DNA of 64,000 nucleotides from Afipia sp. P52-10 (GCF_000516555.1 NZ_AZSJ01000003.1:107981-171980), one strand, 5' to 3'; numbered from the stretch's first letter, positions 8,805-18,430 are shown. Notes: generated by a model from the sequence alone, not told the origin. Numbers and translations are program-made.

Positions 8805-9428
8805 GTGAAGCACGCCGAAGCTGATCTTTCCGACGTTCTGCCGGCCAAGCAGGCGCGCAGCCGGGCGACCCGCGATGCCTTAGTGCGCGCGGGAAAAAAA
8901 CTATGCGAGATCAAGGATTTCGATGAACTCTCGGTGGCCGAGATCGCCGCTGCCGCGGGCTGTTCGGTCGGCTCGTTCTACAGCCGCTTCACCGACAAGG
9001 ACGGATTTTTCCGCGCCCTTGTCGGCGATGCCGCCGAGCGCGACAAGACCGCAACGCCCCCTCCTCCTGCCGACCCGAAGCAGCCGATCGACGACATCCT
9101 GGCCGAGGTCGTGGCCGCCACGCTCGCCAGCTATCGCAAGCGCCGCGGGCTGATCCGCGCCACGATTCGCCGCAGCATGACCGAACCGGCGCTCTGGGAG
9201 CCCTCACGAAAGCGCGGCCAGGAGATCGCCAACCGCCTGGTCGCGCGGCTCGCGCACACCGCCCCCGGCGATCCGCACCTGGAGCGCCGGGTGCGCTTCG
9301 CTTTCCAGATGCTCTACGGGACGCTGAACAACGCGGTGCTGATCGCGCCGGGGCCGCTGCAGCTCGAAGACGAAGCGCTGGAAGGCGAACTGCTGCGCGC
9401 CTTCCGCCTGATGATCCTCACGCGCTGA
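8805..9428 (+). CDS. TetR/AcrR-family transcriptional regulator
   Basis: The 207-residue protein has the TetR HTH at about residues 18-65 (AEIAAAAGCSVGSFYSRF, then KDGFFRAL) and a C-terminal helical ligand domain. It starts with GTG at 8805 after a weak CAAGG ribosome site. Divergent from the dioxygenase gene with a palindromic element between them, it probably represses the organosulfur genes. Ligand unknown. Confidence 0.9.
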   Translation: MKHAEADLSDVLPAKQARSRATRDALVRAGKKLCEIKDFDELSVAEIAAAAGCSVGSFYSRFTDKDGFFRALVGDAAERDKTATPPPPADPKQPIDDILAEVVAATLASYRKRRGLIRATIRRSMTEPALWEPSRKRGQEIANRLVARLAHTAPGDPHLERRVRFAFQMLYGTLNNAVLIAPGPLQLEDEALEGELLRAFRLMILTR

Positions 9429-9506
9429 GCGCAACGCCGCGAAACCGTGCCGCCGCGATGCGACGGCATGGCCACGACAGCTTGCGATCCGTTCGGCTTC
9501 AACCCG

Positions 9507-10661
9507 TCAGAACGTGTCGAGCAAGCTCGCCTTCGACAGCGCCGCCTTGCGCGCCTTCATCCATTCGTCGGTGAACTTGGTCGGATCGGACGGCGTTTCA
9601 GTCTTGATGAAATCCGCCCAGGCGGTCTGCAGCACCTGCTGCCGCTTATAGAGCTCGTTGTTGTGCTTCTCCTGATCGTCGCTCCAGGCGCCAGCCTCCT
9701 TGAGCGCCTTCACCGCGCCCTTGTGCAGCGGCACCGACCAGTTCTTGGTCTGCAGCTTCACAGCCATGCCGAGCGCTCCCGGAGCGTTGTCCTTGTAGCC
9801 GTCATAGCCGTCGATCATCGCCTTGGTGATCATATAGACGTCGGCTTCCGGCTGATGCGCATAGACGGTGTAGATCGGATACGGGTAGGCGCCCATCTGC
9901 ACGGTCTTGTCCTTGCTGATACCCGCCCCGCAGGTCGCCGTGTGCTGGGTGAAGAACGGCCCCACCCGCTTCACCCGGTCCCAGCCGGCCTTGTCGCCGT
10001 GGGGCAGCGGCGGCCAGGTGATGCCACGCGGCGACGTCTCCAGCTCCTTGCCCGCGCCGGTGATGGTGGAGCCGAAAACCGCATCGACGTCGTTGTTGAT
10101 GATGCCCTTCCACATGGCGTTGTTGCTGGCGAACTCGACGATCTTGACATCCTTCGGGCTTAGATCGGCGAAGGCGAGGACCGCCATCGCATTCTGGTTC
10201 AACGCCGGCGAGCCGACCACGAAGCCGACGCGCTTGCCCCTCAGATCGGCGACCGTCTTGACGCCGGCATCGCCGGCTACCGCCAGCGACAGGCCGTTGC
10301 AATCGACCGTAGACAGCGTGATCTGCACCGCCTGCGGGCCCCACTCCTTGGTCGCGAACTCGAACACGCCTTCCTGCGCGAAGTAGACGCCCGCACCCAT
10401 GCCGGCCATCGCCGCGCGGCCGGTGCGGATCGGCTGCAGACGCGCCACGTCGTTGCCCGCGGGCAGCACGCGCATGTCGGTGCCGTACTTGTCCTTGACC
10501 ATCTTGCCGATGGCGACGGTGATGTTGAAACCGGACGTACCGGTGTCATAGGCCGTCATGGTCAACGTCGCCGGCAATTTGACCTGCGCGACAGCCGCGG
10601 ATGTCATGATCGCCGTTCCGGCCAACGCAATCGACGCACGCTTGATGATCGAACCGACCAT
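9507..10661 (-). CDS. TAXI-family TRAP transporter solute-binding protein
   Basis: The 384-residue protein has a signal peptide (about 1-25, ending AAVAQ) and the TAXI-family fold: TGTSGFNITVAIGKMV near the start, AGMGAGVYFAQEG, and VADLRGKRVGFVVGSPAL in the second lobe. TAXI proteins deliver solutes to fused TRAP permeases. No TRAP permease gene is adjacent, so the partner must lie elsewhere. The next gene downstream on the same strand is the alkylsulfatase region's opposite-facing TetR gene, with which it converges. Confidence 0.88.
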   Translation of the reverse strand: MVGSIIKRASIALAGTAIMTSAAVAQVKLPATLTMTAYDTGTSGFNITVAIGKMVKDKYGTDMRVLPAGNDVARLQPIRTGRAAMAGMGAGVYFAQEGVFEFATKEWGPQAVQITLSTVDCNGLSLAVAGDAGVKTVADLRGKRVGFVVGSPALNQNAMAVLAFADLSPKDVKIVEFASNNAMWKGIINNDVDAVFGSTITGAGKELETSPRGITWPPLPHGDKAGWDRVKRVGPFFTQHTATCGAGISKDKTVQMGAYPYPIYTVYAHQPEADVYMITKAMIDGYDGYKDNAPGALGMAVKLQTKNWSVPLHKGAVKALKEAGAWSDDQEKHNNELYKRQQVLQTAWADFIKTETPSDPTKFTDEWMKARKAALSKASLLDTF

Positions 10662-10836
10662 TCATTCCTCCCCATTTGATCGCTGATGCGGCGCTCGGCG
10701 CGAAACGTCCGGCCGGCGTCGTCGTATCGCCCGCTTCGATGTCGGGCTTGGCCTTGTGGCCTTATGGGGTGGAGCGTAGTCGGACGGTCCAGCCGAACAC
10801 AAGCGGTTCGTCGTGGTTACAAAGTCGCACGCAACG

Positions 10837-13239
10837 TCAGACCGCCACCTTGCGATGGCGCGTGCGGCGACCCGGATTGAGCTGCTCGGCGGCCTCGATG
10901 ATCGCGTTGGCGTCGAGATCGTACACCGCATAGAGATCGTCGATGGCGCCGGTCTGGCCGAAGCGATCGACGCCCAGTGCCTCCACGCGATGGCCATGCA
11001 CGCTGCCGAGCCAGCCGAGCGCGGCCGCATGGCCATCGACGACGGTGATGATGTTGCAGCTGCGCGGCAACACCGACAGCAGTCGTTCGGCGTGGCTCAT
11101 CCTTGGCGTGCGCTCGCGACGTCGCTGCCGCCGCGCCACCTGCCAGCCGCCGTGCAGCCGGTCCGCCGACGTCACCGCCAGCAGGCCGATGTCGCGCATG
11201 TCCTCGCCGAGCAGGCCGGTCGCCTCGATCGCTTCCGGCGCGAGCGCGCCGCTATAGGCGATCACCAGTTCGCAATTCGGCCCCGGCTTGCGCAGCCAGT
11301 AGGCGCCGGCGACGATGTCGCGGGCCAGCTCCGGCGTCATGATCCGCTGCGGCTGATCGATCATGCGCGTGGACATGCGCAGATAGACCGAACCGCCGTC
11401 CTCCTCGCCATCCTTGGTGTCCTTGGCGTCCCGCTGCATGTAATCGAAGCCCCAGCGCATGATCGCCGCCAGCTCATCGACAAAGGCGGGCTCGAACGAG
11501 GCCAGCCCCGGCTGCGCCATGCCGATCAAGGGCGTGGCGATCGACTGATGCGCTCCACCCTCGGGCGCCAGCGTGATGCCGGATGGCGTCGCCGCCACCA
11601 TGAAGCGGGCGTCCTGGTAGCAGGCATAGTTCAGCGCATCGAGGCCGCGCTGGATGAACGGATCGTACAGCGTGCCGACTGGCAGCAGCCGCACGCCATT
11701 AATCGCATGCGACAACCCCAAGGCCGACAGCAGGATGAACAGGTTCATCTCGGCGATGCCAAGCTCGATATGCTGACCCGCAGGCGAGAAATCCCAGGCG
11801 AAGGTCGACGGGATCTTCTCCTTGCGAAACAGGTCCGCCTTCTCGGCGGTGGCGAACAGATGCCGCCGGTTGACCCAGGCGCCGAGATTGGTGGAGACGG
11901 TCACGTCCGGCGAGGTGGTGACGATGCGGTCGGCAAGCGCACTGTCGCCGCGGGCGAGGTCGTTCAGGATCAGGCCAAAACCTTGCTGGGTGGACATGCG
12001 CGGCGCGGCGGCGAAGCTCAGCCGCTCCGGCACGGCGATAGGCTCGTCGGACAGACGCCGGCTGCGGCCTTGCGCGAACGGCACCTGATCGAGGAAGCGC
12101 TGCAAGACTTCCGCATCGATCGCCATGCCCTCGAACCTGTCCCACTCATGGCCCGGACGGATGTTCTGCGCAGCGCGCCAGGTCTCCATCTGCGCCACCG
12201 TCATCAGGCCGGCGTGGTTGTCCTTGTGGCCCTGGAACGGCAGGCCGACACCCTTGATGGTGTAGGCGATGAAGCAGACGGGGCGATCGTGATCAATGGC
12301 GTTGAACGCCTCGACCATGCTCGCCATGTCGTGGCCGCCGAGATTGGACATCAACGCCAGCAGCTCCGCGTCGCTGCGCCGGTCGATCAAGCTTGTGACA
12401 ACGCCCTGATCGCCAATCTCGTCGTGCAGGCGCTTGCGGAACGCTGCGCCGCCTTGGAAACACAGTGCCGCATAGAGCTGGTTGGGGCAGGAATCGATCC
12501 AGCGCCGCAGCGCTTCGCCGCCGGGCTCGGCGAACGCCGCCTGCATCAACTTGCCGTATTTGACGATGACCACATCCCAGCCGAAGTTGCGGAACATCGC
12601 TTCGAATTTTTCCCACAAACCTTCGCGCACCACGGCGTCGAGGCTCTGGCGATTGTAGTCCACCACCCACCAGGTGTTGCGCAGGCCCTGCTTCCAGCCC
12701 TCCAGCAGCGCCTCGAAGATGTTGCCCTCGTCCATTTCCGCATCGCCAACCAGCGCGATCATGCGGCCTTCGCGGCGGCCGCCGAGCCAGCCATGCGCCT
12801 TCACGTAATCCTGCACCAGCGAGGAGAACAGCGTCTGCGCCACGCCGAGCCCGACCGAGCCGGTGGAGAAATCCACATCGTCGGTGTCCTTGGTGCGCGA
12901 AGGATAGGACTGCGCGCCGCCCAGGCCGCGAAAGTTCTCCAGCTTCTCGCGCGTCTGCTGGCCCAGCAGATATTGGATCGCGTGGAACACCGGGCTCGCA
13001 TGCGGCTTCACCGCCACGCGGTCCTCCGGCCTCAGCACCGAGAAGTACAGCGCGCTCATGATGGTCGCGAGCGATGCGGACGAAGCCTGGTGGCCGCCGA
13101 CCTTCAACCCATCGACATTCGGCCGCACATGGTTGGCATGATGGATCGTCCAGGACGACAGCCAGAGCACCTTGCGCGCCAGCGCGGACAGGATCGCGGT
13201 GTTCGGCGATATCTCGTTGTTCGACGATGGAGCGGGCAT
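10837..13239 (-). CDS. Homodimeric-type 2-oxoacid dehydrogenase E1 (AceE/MdeB-like, thiamine diphosphate)
   Basis: The 800-residue protein has the transketolase-like layout of homodimeric E1: HHANHVRPNVDGLKVGGHQAS at the N-terminus, the ThDP motif GDAEMDEGNIFEALLEG ending in WWVVDYNRQSLD, and the pyrimidine/transketolase C domains (for example GAHQSIATPLIGMAQPG). It is shorter than AceE (about 890). An Lrp/AsnC gene is divergent, as in the Pseudomonas putida mdeR-mdeAB locus, where MdeB oxidises 2-oxobutyrate. No E2 or methionine gamma-lyase gene is adjacent. The ATG at 13239 follows AAAGGGG. Confidence 0.88.
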   Translation of the reverse strand: MPAPSSNNEISPNTAILSALARKVLWLSSWTIHHANHVRPNVDGLKVGGHQASSASLATIMSALYFSVLRPEDRVAVKPHASPVFHAIQYLLGQQTREKLENFRGLGGAQSYPSRTKDTDDVDFSTGSVGLGVAQTLFSSLVQDYVKAHGWLGGRREGRMIALVGDAEMDEGNIFEALLEGWKQGLRNTWWVVDYNRQSLDAVVREGLWEKFEAMFRNFGWDVVIVKYGKLMQAAFAEPGGEALRRWIDSCPNQLYAALCFQGGAAFRKRLHDEIGDQGVVTSLIDRRSDAELLALMSNLGGHDMASMVEAFNAIDHDRPVCFIAYTIKGVGLPFQGHKDNHAGLMTVAQMETWRAAQNIRPGHEWDRFEGMAIDAEVLQRFLDQVPFAQGRSRRLSDEPIAVPERLSFAAAPRMSTQQGFGLILNDLARGDSALADRIVTTSPDVTVSTNLGAWVNRRHLFATAEKADLFRKEKIPSTFAWDFSPAGQHIELGIAEMNLFILLSALGLSHAINGVRLLPVGTLYDPFIQRGLDALNYACYQDARFMVAATPSGITLAPEGGAHQSIATPLIGMAQPGLASFEPAFVDELAAIMRWGFDYMQRDAKDTKDGEEDGGSVYLRMSTRMIDQPQRIMTPELARDIVAGAYWLRKPGPNCELVIAYSGALAPEAIEATGLLGEDMRDIGLLAVTSADRLHGGWQVARRQRRRERTPRMSHAERLLSVLPRSCNIITVVDGHAAALGWLGSVHGHRVEALGVDRFGQTGAIDDLYAVYDLDANAIIEAAEQLNPGRRTRHRKVAV

Positions 13240-13406
13240 CGCAATCCCCTTTGCGCCGCACCGTTTTCATGCGCGCGGCTTTTCTGCGACCGATGCCCGC
13301 CATGCTACGCGCCCGCGCGCCCGACGATTTCTCAAATTCTTCTTCAAATTCGGATGATGTTGAAAGATAATCCGAGAGAGAGCAATATTCTTAGGAAAAA
13401 TCGTTA

Positions 13407-13871
13407 ATGGCCGCCGACCTCGATCCCATCGACCGGAAAATCCTCGCGATTCTCCAGAAGGACGGCCGCACCACCATGCAGGAGCTGGCGGAGCGGGTTG
13501 GCCTGTCGCTTTCGCCATGCCATCGCCGCGTGCGATTGATGGAGCAGCGCGGCATCATCAACCGCTATGCGGCGATGGTCGATCAGAAGGCGCTCGGCCT
13601 GCATGTCAGCGTCTTCATTTCGATCAAGCTGGCGCGACAGAAGGAGGAAGACCTGAAGCGGTTCGAGAAGGCGATTTCCGGCTGGGACGAAGTGCTGGAG
13701 TGTTACCTGATGACCGGCAATCGCGACTACCTGCTGCGCGTCGTCGCCGCCGATCTCGCCGCTTACGAAAAATTCCTCAAGAGCAAGCTGACGCGGCTCG
13801 ACGGCATCGCCTCGATCGAGTCGAGCTTCGCGCTTGCCCAAGTGAAGTATTCGATCGCGCTGCCGGTGTAG
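13407..13871 (+). CDS. Lrp/AsnC-family transcriptional regulator
   Basis: The 154-residue protein has an N-terminal HTH (about 6-55, LDPIDRKILAILQKDGR then MQELAERVGLSLSPCHRRV) and a C-terminal RAM domain (GLHVSVFISIKL, GNRDYLLRVVAADL). Length is typical. AGGA lies upstream of the ATG. It diverges from the E1 gene across an AT-rich 167-base gap and probably senses an amino acid that feeds that enzyme. Its TAG stop directly abuts the stop of the convergent acyl-CoA synthetase. Confidence 0.93.
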   Translation: MAADLDPIDRKILAILQKDGRTTMQELAERVGLSLSPCHRRVRLMEQRGIINRYAAMVDQKALGLHVSVFISIKLARQKEEDLKRFEKAISGWDEVLECYLMTGNRDYLLRVVAADLAAYEKFLKSKLTRLDGIASIESSFALAQVKYSIALPV

Positions 13872-15458
13872 CTATCCGAGCATTCTGCGCAGCTCGGCCT
13901 TTGCCACCTTTTCCAGCGTCGAACGCGGCAGTTCGTCCACCAGCCGCACCTCGCGCGGCACCTTGAAGTCGGCGAGCCCGGACCGGCAGGCTGCGAGAAT
14001 GTCATCCGGCAACGTCGGCGGCGCTTTGGCGACACCCACCTGCGGGATGACGAACACCACCGGCACCTCGTCTAGCATCGGGTGCTTCTTCGCCACCACC
14101 GCAGCCTCCCGCACCCCCGCCACCGTGATCACCACCTGCTCGATCTCGGACGCGGCGACGTTCTCGCCGCCGACCTTCAGCATATCCTTGGCGCGATCGC
14201 CGAAGCGGAAGAAGCCGCCTTCCAGCAGTCGGACGCGATCGCCGGTGATGAAATAGCCGTGCTCGTCGTAGCTCTCCGCCGTCGCCGCCTCGTTATGCAG
14301 ATACGCCTTGAACAACGACAGGCCGGGCGTGCCGAGGATGCGCAGGTTGCCGGTCTCGCCGACCGGCGTCGGCCTGCCGTCATCATCGACGACGCGGATT
14401 CGGTATTCAGGCGCGGCGCGACCGATGGCGAGCGGCGTGTTCGGCTGATGCACCTCGCCGATGATGCCGTGGGTGATGGTCTCGGTCATGCCCCACCAGC
14501 CGATGGTCTTGACGCCGAACAGCGCATCGGTCGGCGGCTCGCAGATCGCGTTGCCCCAGAGACGGAAATGATGGGTCTTCGGGATCTCGCGCTCCATCAG
14601 CGCCTTGACGCAGAACTGCACGATCGAGGCCCAGGTGCAGCGATGCTCCAGGGCCGCGCTCCAGAAGCGGCTGGCGGAGAAGCGCGGCTGCACCACGGCG
14701 GTCGCGCCGGCCCACAGCGTCGCCAGCATCGAATACGCCAGCGCATTGGTATGAAACAACGGCAGCTGGATGTGGTGAACGTCGTCGGGACGCAGATCCT
14801 GATGCACCGCATTGATCTTCGCGCCCCACAGTGCATTGGCGTGAGTCCACAGCACCGCCTTCGGCCGCGAGGTGGTGCCGGAGGTGTATTGCACGCTGCA
14901 CGAGGCATACGGATCGGCGGGACGGCGCGGCCGGTCGGCGCTGTCGGCGAACAGCGCTTCGAACGCCTCGCTCTTCGGCGGCTGATACCCTTGCGCAGGC
15001 GCGGAGCCTGCATCATGCGCGATCACCGCGAGCCAACGTAGACCGCGGCAATGGGTGGCGATGGTTTCCGCGTAAGCTGGCTGGGTGATGGCGGCGACCG
15101 CGCTGCAATGGCCGGCGAAGTACTCCATCTCCGCCGGCGCCGAGCGGGTGTTGGTGGTGACGGCGATGGCACCGAGCTCGACGCAGGCGAACCAAGCGAG
15201 CAGCATCTCGATGCAATTGTCGAGATGGATCAGAACGCACTCACTCGGCTTGACGCCGCGTCGCGCAAGGCCCGCAGCCAGCGCACCGACGCGGTCGTGG
15301 AATTCGCCATAGGTCCACGGCCGCGAGGGCGCGTCGAACGGCGCCCAGATCAGAAACCGATGATCACGCCGCGTCGCGGCCCGCAGCCGCAACAGCCATG
15401 GCACATCAAGTCCAGCGAACGGACCGACATGGCCCGCGACATCGGTTCTGACTGGCAC
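13872..15458 (-). CDS. AMP-dependent acyl-CoA synthetase (ANL superfamily)
   Basis: The 528-residue enzyme activates a carboxylic acid as acyl-AMP and then acyl-CoA. It has the P-loop-like motif SVQYTSGTTSRPKAV, the GWWGMTETI adenine-binding segment, the hinge block YFITGDRVRLLEGGFFRFGDR and the C-terminal PRSTLEKVAK lysine. The GTG at 15458 is preferred because GGGGGAG precedes it; a GTG five codons further upstream is possible. An SDR gene lies directly upstream on the same strand. The substrate cannot be read from sequence. Confidence 0.9.
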   Translation of the reverse strand: MPVRTDVAGHVGPFAGLDVPWLLRLRAATRRDHRFLIWAPFDAPSRPWTYGEFHDRVGALAAGLARRGVKPSECVLIHLDNCIEMLLAWFACVELGAIAVTTNTRSAPAEMEYFAGHCSAVAAITQPAYAETIATHCRGLRWLAVIAHDAGSAPAQGYQPPKSEAFEALFADSADRPRRPADPYASCSVQYTSGTTSRPKAVLWTHANALWGAKINAVHQDLRPDDVHHIQLPLFHTNALAYSMLATLWAGATAVVQPRFSASRFWSAALEHRCTWASIVQFCVKALMEREIPKTHHFRLWGNAICEPPTDALFGVKTIGWWGMTETITHGIIGEVHQPNTPLAIGRAAPEYRIRVVDDDGRPTPVGETGNLRILGTPGLSLFKAYLHNEAATAESYDEHGYFITGDRVRLLEGGFFRFGDRAKDMLKVGGENVAASEIEQVVITVAGVREAAVVAKKHPMLDEVPVVFVIPQVGVAKAPPTLPDDILAACRSGLADFKVPREVRLVDELPRSTLEKVAKAELRRMLG

Positions 15459-15516
15459 GCGCTCCCCCCACACTATTTTCTATATCGTAGCGCGGGCGCC
15501 GGGCGGAAACGAAGCC

Positions 15517-16260
15517 TTAAATTGACGCGCCGCCGTCGATCGCAAGCTCCGCACCGGTCATGTAGGCGCTCTGGCTCGACAGCAGGAACACGGCGAGATT
15601 GGCCACCTCGTCCGGCTGGCCCATGCGGCGCAGCGGCACCTGGCGCAGGCGCTTCTCGGCCTCCTCCGGGGTGCGCGTGCTCAGCATATCGGTTTCGATC
15701 GGCCCCGGATGGATCGAGTTGACGCGGATGTTATGGCGGCCAAGCTCGCGCGCCGCAGCCTTGCTCATGCCGCGCACCGCCCACTTGCTTGCGGTGTAGG
15801 CCATCGCCCCCGGCAGGCCGCGCAGACCCGCGGTCGAGGACACGTTGACGATCGAGCCGCCGCCATTGGCCGCCATCGCCGGCACCACGGCCTGCATGCC
15901 GAGGAAGGTGCCGATCTGGTTGATGCGGACGACGTTCTCGAACGTGGCGAGGTCCGTCTCCAGCAGCGTGCGTGACTGAAACACGCCGGCATTGTTGATC
16001 AGTCCGGTCAGCTTGCCGCGCGAGACGGCAAGCTCGACCGCGCGCTTCCAGTCGGCTTCCACCGTCACGTCGAGGCGCGTGAAGACGCAGGCCTCGCCGA
16101 GCTCCGCCTGCAATGCACGGCCTTCATTCTCCAGGATATCGCCGACAATCACGGTGGCGCCGCTCTTGACCAGCAAACGGGCCTCGGCCGCGCCCATGCC
16201 GCGCGCGCCGCCCGAAACGATCGCGACGCCCGATACGCCGGCCTGTACTGAAGCAGTCAT
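15517..16260 (-). CDS. SDR-family NAD(P)-dependent oxidoreductase
   Basis: The 247-residue protein is a classical SDR: cofactor loop SGGARGMGAAEA near residue 17, NNAG at about 90, catalytic Ser in NVSSTAG and the standard YTASK active site, then NSIHPGPIETDM. The closest general group is 3-alpha-hydroxysteroid or cyclohexanol-type dehydrogenases, but the substrate is not assignable. The ATG at 16260 follows AAAGGA. It lies upstream of the acyl-CoA synthetase and may be co-transcribed with it. Confidence 0.9.
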   Translation of the reverse strand: MTASVQAGVSGVAIVSGGARGMGAAEARLLVKSGATVIVGDILENEGRALQAELGEACVFTRLDVTVEADWKRAVELAVSRGKLTGLINNAGVFQSRTLLETDLATFENVVRINQIGTFLGMQAVVPAMAANGGGSIVNVSSTAGLRGLPGAMAYTASKWAVRGMSKAAARELGRHNIRVNSIHPGPIETDMLSTRTPEEAEKRLRQVPLRRMGQPDEVANLAVFLLSSQSAYMTGAELAIDGGASI

Positions 16261-16385
16261 TGATATTCCTTTGGCTTGTTCTTGTGTGATTTTGTTGTGT
16301 CGGCCCGTCCGGCTCGCAAGCTGCACCGGCGGGCGCGGACACCATGTTGACTGCCGCGCGCCGATGCAAGCCCTACCCCCGAAAG

Positions 16386-16430
16386 CCCACGCAAAAGCAA
16401 GCCCGCGTCCGCACGGGCGCGAACGCGGGC
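16386..16430 (-). terminator. Probable terminator after the c-type cytochrome gene
   Basis: On the minus strand an 8-bp stem (GCCCGCGT / ACGCGGGC) is followed by TTGCTTTTGCG. It lies about 50 bases past the cytochrome stop, at the end of the minus-strand sox gene series. Confidence 0.6.
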
Positions 16431-16479
16431 AAGGCAACAGGAAATCAAAGGTGATCGCGCCGCCGACAGCCCGACCGCG

Positions 16480-16863
16480 TTACTTCTTGCCGTCGGCCTT
16501 GAACTGCTTCAGGAAGGCGGTGAGATCCTTGATCTCCTGCTCGTTCTTGATGCCGGCGAACACCATCTTGGTGCCGGGGATCTTCGAGCGTGGATCCTTG
16601 ATGTAGTCGGCGAACGTCGCCTCGTCCCAGGTGATCCCGGAGTTCTTGTTCGCATCCGTGTAGGTGAAGCCTTCGATCGTTCCCGCCTTGCGGCCGAACA
16701 ATCCGTTCAATACCGGACCGACGCCATTCCGCGCGGTCTCACCCACTTGATGACAGGCGCGACACTTGTTGAACGACTTTTCGCCAGCGGCGACATCCTG
16801 AGCCTGGGCGGCTCCGGTGATGGCCAACACGCTGAGCAGGGTAAGGGCAGAACGAACAAGCAT
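16480..16863 (-). CDS. Class I c-type cytochrome (cytochrome c2/c550-like)
   Basis: The 127-residue product has a signal peptide (MLVRSALTLLSVLAITG, cleavage after AQA), the heme motif CRACHQ and the distal Met in GTKMVFAGI. The segment GPVLNGLFGRKAG is typical of soluble mono-heme cytochrome c2. At the end of the sox genes it is a likely periplasmic electron acceptor for SoxCD, SoxF or SoxAX. The start at 16863 is supported by the signal peptide and a GGAG site. It is separated from soxF by 220 bases and may have its own promoter. Confidence 0.92.
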   Translation of the reverse strand: MLVRSALTLLSVLAITGAAQAQDVAAGEKSFNKCRACHQVGETARNGVGPVLNGLFGRKAGTIEGFTYTDANKNSGITWDEATFADYIKDPRSKIPGTKMVFAGIKNEQEIKDLTAFLKQFKADGKK

Positions 16864-17083
16864 CACGTCAGTCTCCAGGAAGTGTCGATCGATCATGCCC
16901 CAATTCGCCGAACCGGACCATGATCCCACGCTCAAGTTTCGTGCACGATCTTGTCAGAAGACAGGCCGTGCACGAGGCCGATCATCCGAGAGCGCTTGGT
17001 CCTTATAGAAGTGGCCGGCGCGCTGTGTCCTGTTGTATCTGCCTCTCGACCTGCCCGAAAACCGCCCCTCTTCGCGCCGATGC

Positions 17084-18361
17084 CTAGCTGAACATGTCCG
17101 CCGAAATCGCCGCGTACCAGCTCATGTTCTCGGCCTGCGCCTGCTTGCGGACCTCCGCCGTCTCGCCGGTCTGCGACACGAAGGTCGACGACGCGGCGAT
17201 CTTGCCGTCCTTCGGCTCGTAGGCGCCGCCGACCTTCACGCAGTCGTCGGTCTCGATCAGACTCCAGCAGGTGTTGCTGTAGCGCGCCGGGAAAGTGCGC
17301 GAGGCGACGAGTTCGCCACGGATGATCATCGCCGCGACCTTCGCCTGACTGTTCGCCGAGAACGCCGACTTCGGCATGTCGCCGGCGATGCAGGCATCGC
17401 CCAGCACATGAATGCTCGGATCGGAGGCCGCCTTCATGGTGGCCGGATCGATCGGGCAGTAGCCACTGGCATTGGCGAGACCGGCGTCGCGGGCGATCGC
17501 GCCCGCCATCTGCGCCGGGATGACGTTGACCAGTGCCGCGTTCTTGTAGGTCTCGAAACCGGTCGTCACCGTGTTGGTCGCCGGATCGACCGACTTCAGC
17601 CCGTCATGCACCTTCGGGCCGAGCCACTCGACCATCGTGCCGTAGTGTTTCTCCCAGCCCTCCTGGAACAGAGCCTGCTTGGAGAAGCTCTCCTTCGGAT
17701 CGATCACGAAGATCTTGCAGCGGTCCTTGCCCGCAGCCTTCAGCACATGCGCCATCATCGACACGCGCTCGTAGGGTCCCGGCGGGCAGCGATAGGGATT
17801 GGGCGGGGCGACCATGACGATGACGCCGCCGTTCGGCACCTCCTCCAGCCGCTTGCGCAGCAGCAGCGTCTGCGCGCCGGGCTTCCAGGCATGCGGCATT
17901 TTCTCCTCGGCTGCCTGCGACCAGCCGGGCACCGAATCGTATTTCAGGTCAATGCCGGGCGAGACGACGAGACGGTCGTAAGGTAGCCGCGCGCCGCCTG
18001 CGAGTACGACCTCCTTCTTGTCGCGGTCGATGGCGGTGGCGCGGTCGCGCTTGACGTCGATGCCATGGTTCTTCGCCAGCGCTGCATAATCGTGGACGAT
18101 CGACGCGTAGTCGCGGTAGCCGCCGAGATAGAGATTGGAGTGGAAGCAGGTCTGATACTTTTCATTCGGCTCGATCAGGGTGACGGCGATCGCGCCCGCG
18201 CTGTCCTTGGCGATGTACTTCGCTGCCGTCGCACCGCCCGCGCCGCCGCCGATCACCACGACCCTCGGCTTCGCCTGGCCGAGCACCGCCGGAACGCCGA
18301 ACATCATCGCGCCGCCAAATGCCGCGCCTCCGCGCAAAAGCTGCCGACGATTGAGACCCAT
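17084..18361 (-). CDS. soxF: Flavocytochrome c sulfide dehydrogenase flavoprotein subunit (SoxF/FccB)
   Basis: The 425-residue protein has a twin-arginine signal (LNRRQLLRGGAAFGG), an FAD loop VVVIGGGAGGATAAKYI at about 34-50, and the FccB-type C-terminal domain with VLGDACIAGDMPKSAFSAN. Redox cysteines typical of sulfide-oxidising flavoproteins are present (YQTCFHSNLYLGG and ANASGYCPID). It should oxidise sulfide to sulfur or polysulfide in the periplasm, passing electrons to the small cytochrome encoded just upstream (18431-18751). Confidence 0.93.
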   Translation of the reverse strand: MGLNRRQLLRGGAAFGGAMMFGVPAVLGQAKPRVVVIGGGAGGATAAKYIAKDSAGAIAVTLIEPNEKYQTCFHSNLYLGGYRDYASIVHDYAALAKNHGIDVKRDRATAIDRDKKEVVLAGGARLPYDRLVVSPGIDLKYDSVPGWSQAAEEKMPHAWKPGAQTLLLRKRLEEVPNGGVIVMVAPPNPYRCPPGPYERVSMMAHVLKAAGKDRCKIFVIDPKESFSKQALFQEGWEKHYGTMVEWLGPKVHDGLKSVDPATNTVTTGFETYKNAALVNVIPAQMAGAIARDAGLANASGYCPIDPATMKAASDPSIHVLGDACIAGDMPKSAFSANSQAKVAAMIIRGELVASRTFPARYSNTCWSLIETDDCVKVGGAYEPKDGKIAASSTFVSQTGETAEVRKQAQAENMSWYAAISADMFS

Positions 18362-18430
18362 GCCACCCTCCCCCTGGAATTTTCAAAAGTACACCGGACC
18401 GGCCTCATCCGGCCGGCCACCACCCGATAA

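Noticed and set aside
2151..10661. Complete TTT or TRAP transport systems
   Set aside because: Only the binding proteins (Bug at 2151-3107, TAXI at 9507-10661) are present; no permease genes are adjacent.
10813..13407. 864-codon plus-strand frame opposite the E1 gene
   Set aside because: It is the antisense shadow of a clear 800-residue enzyme; high GC at third positions keeps the opposite frame open. Its translation is His/Arg/Gln-rich with no domain.
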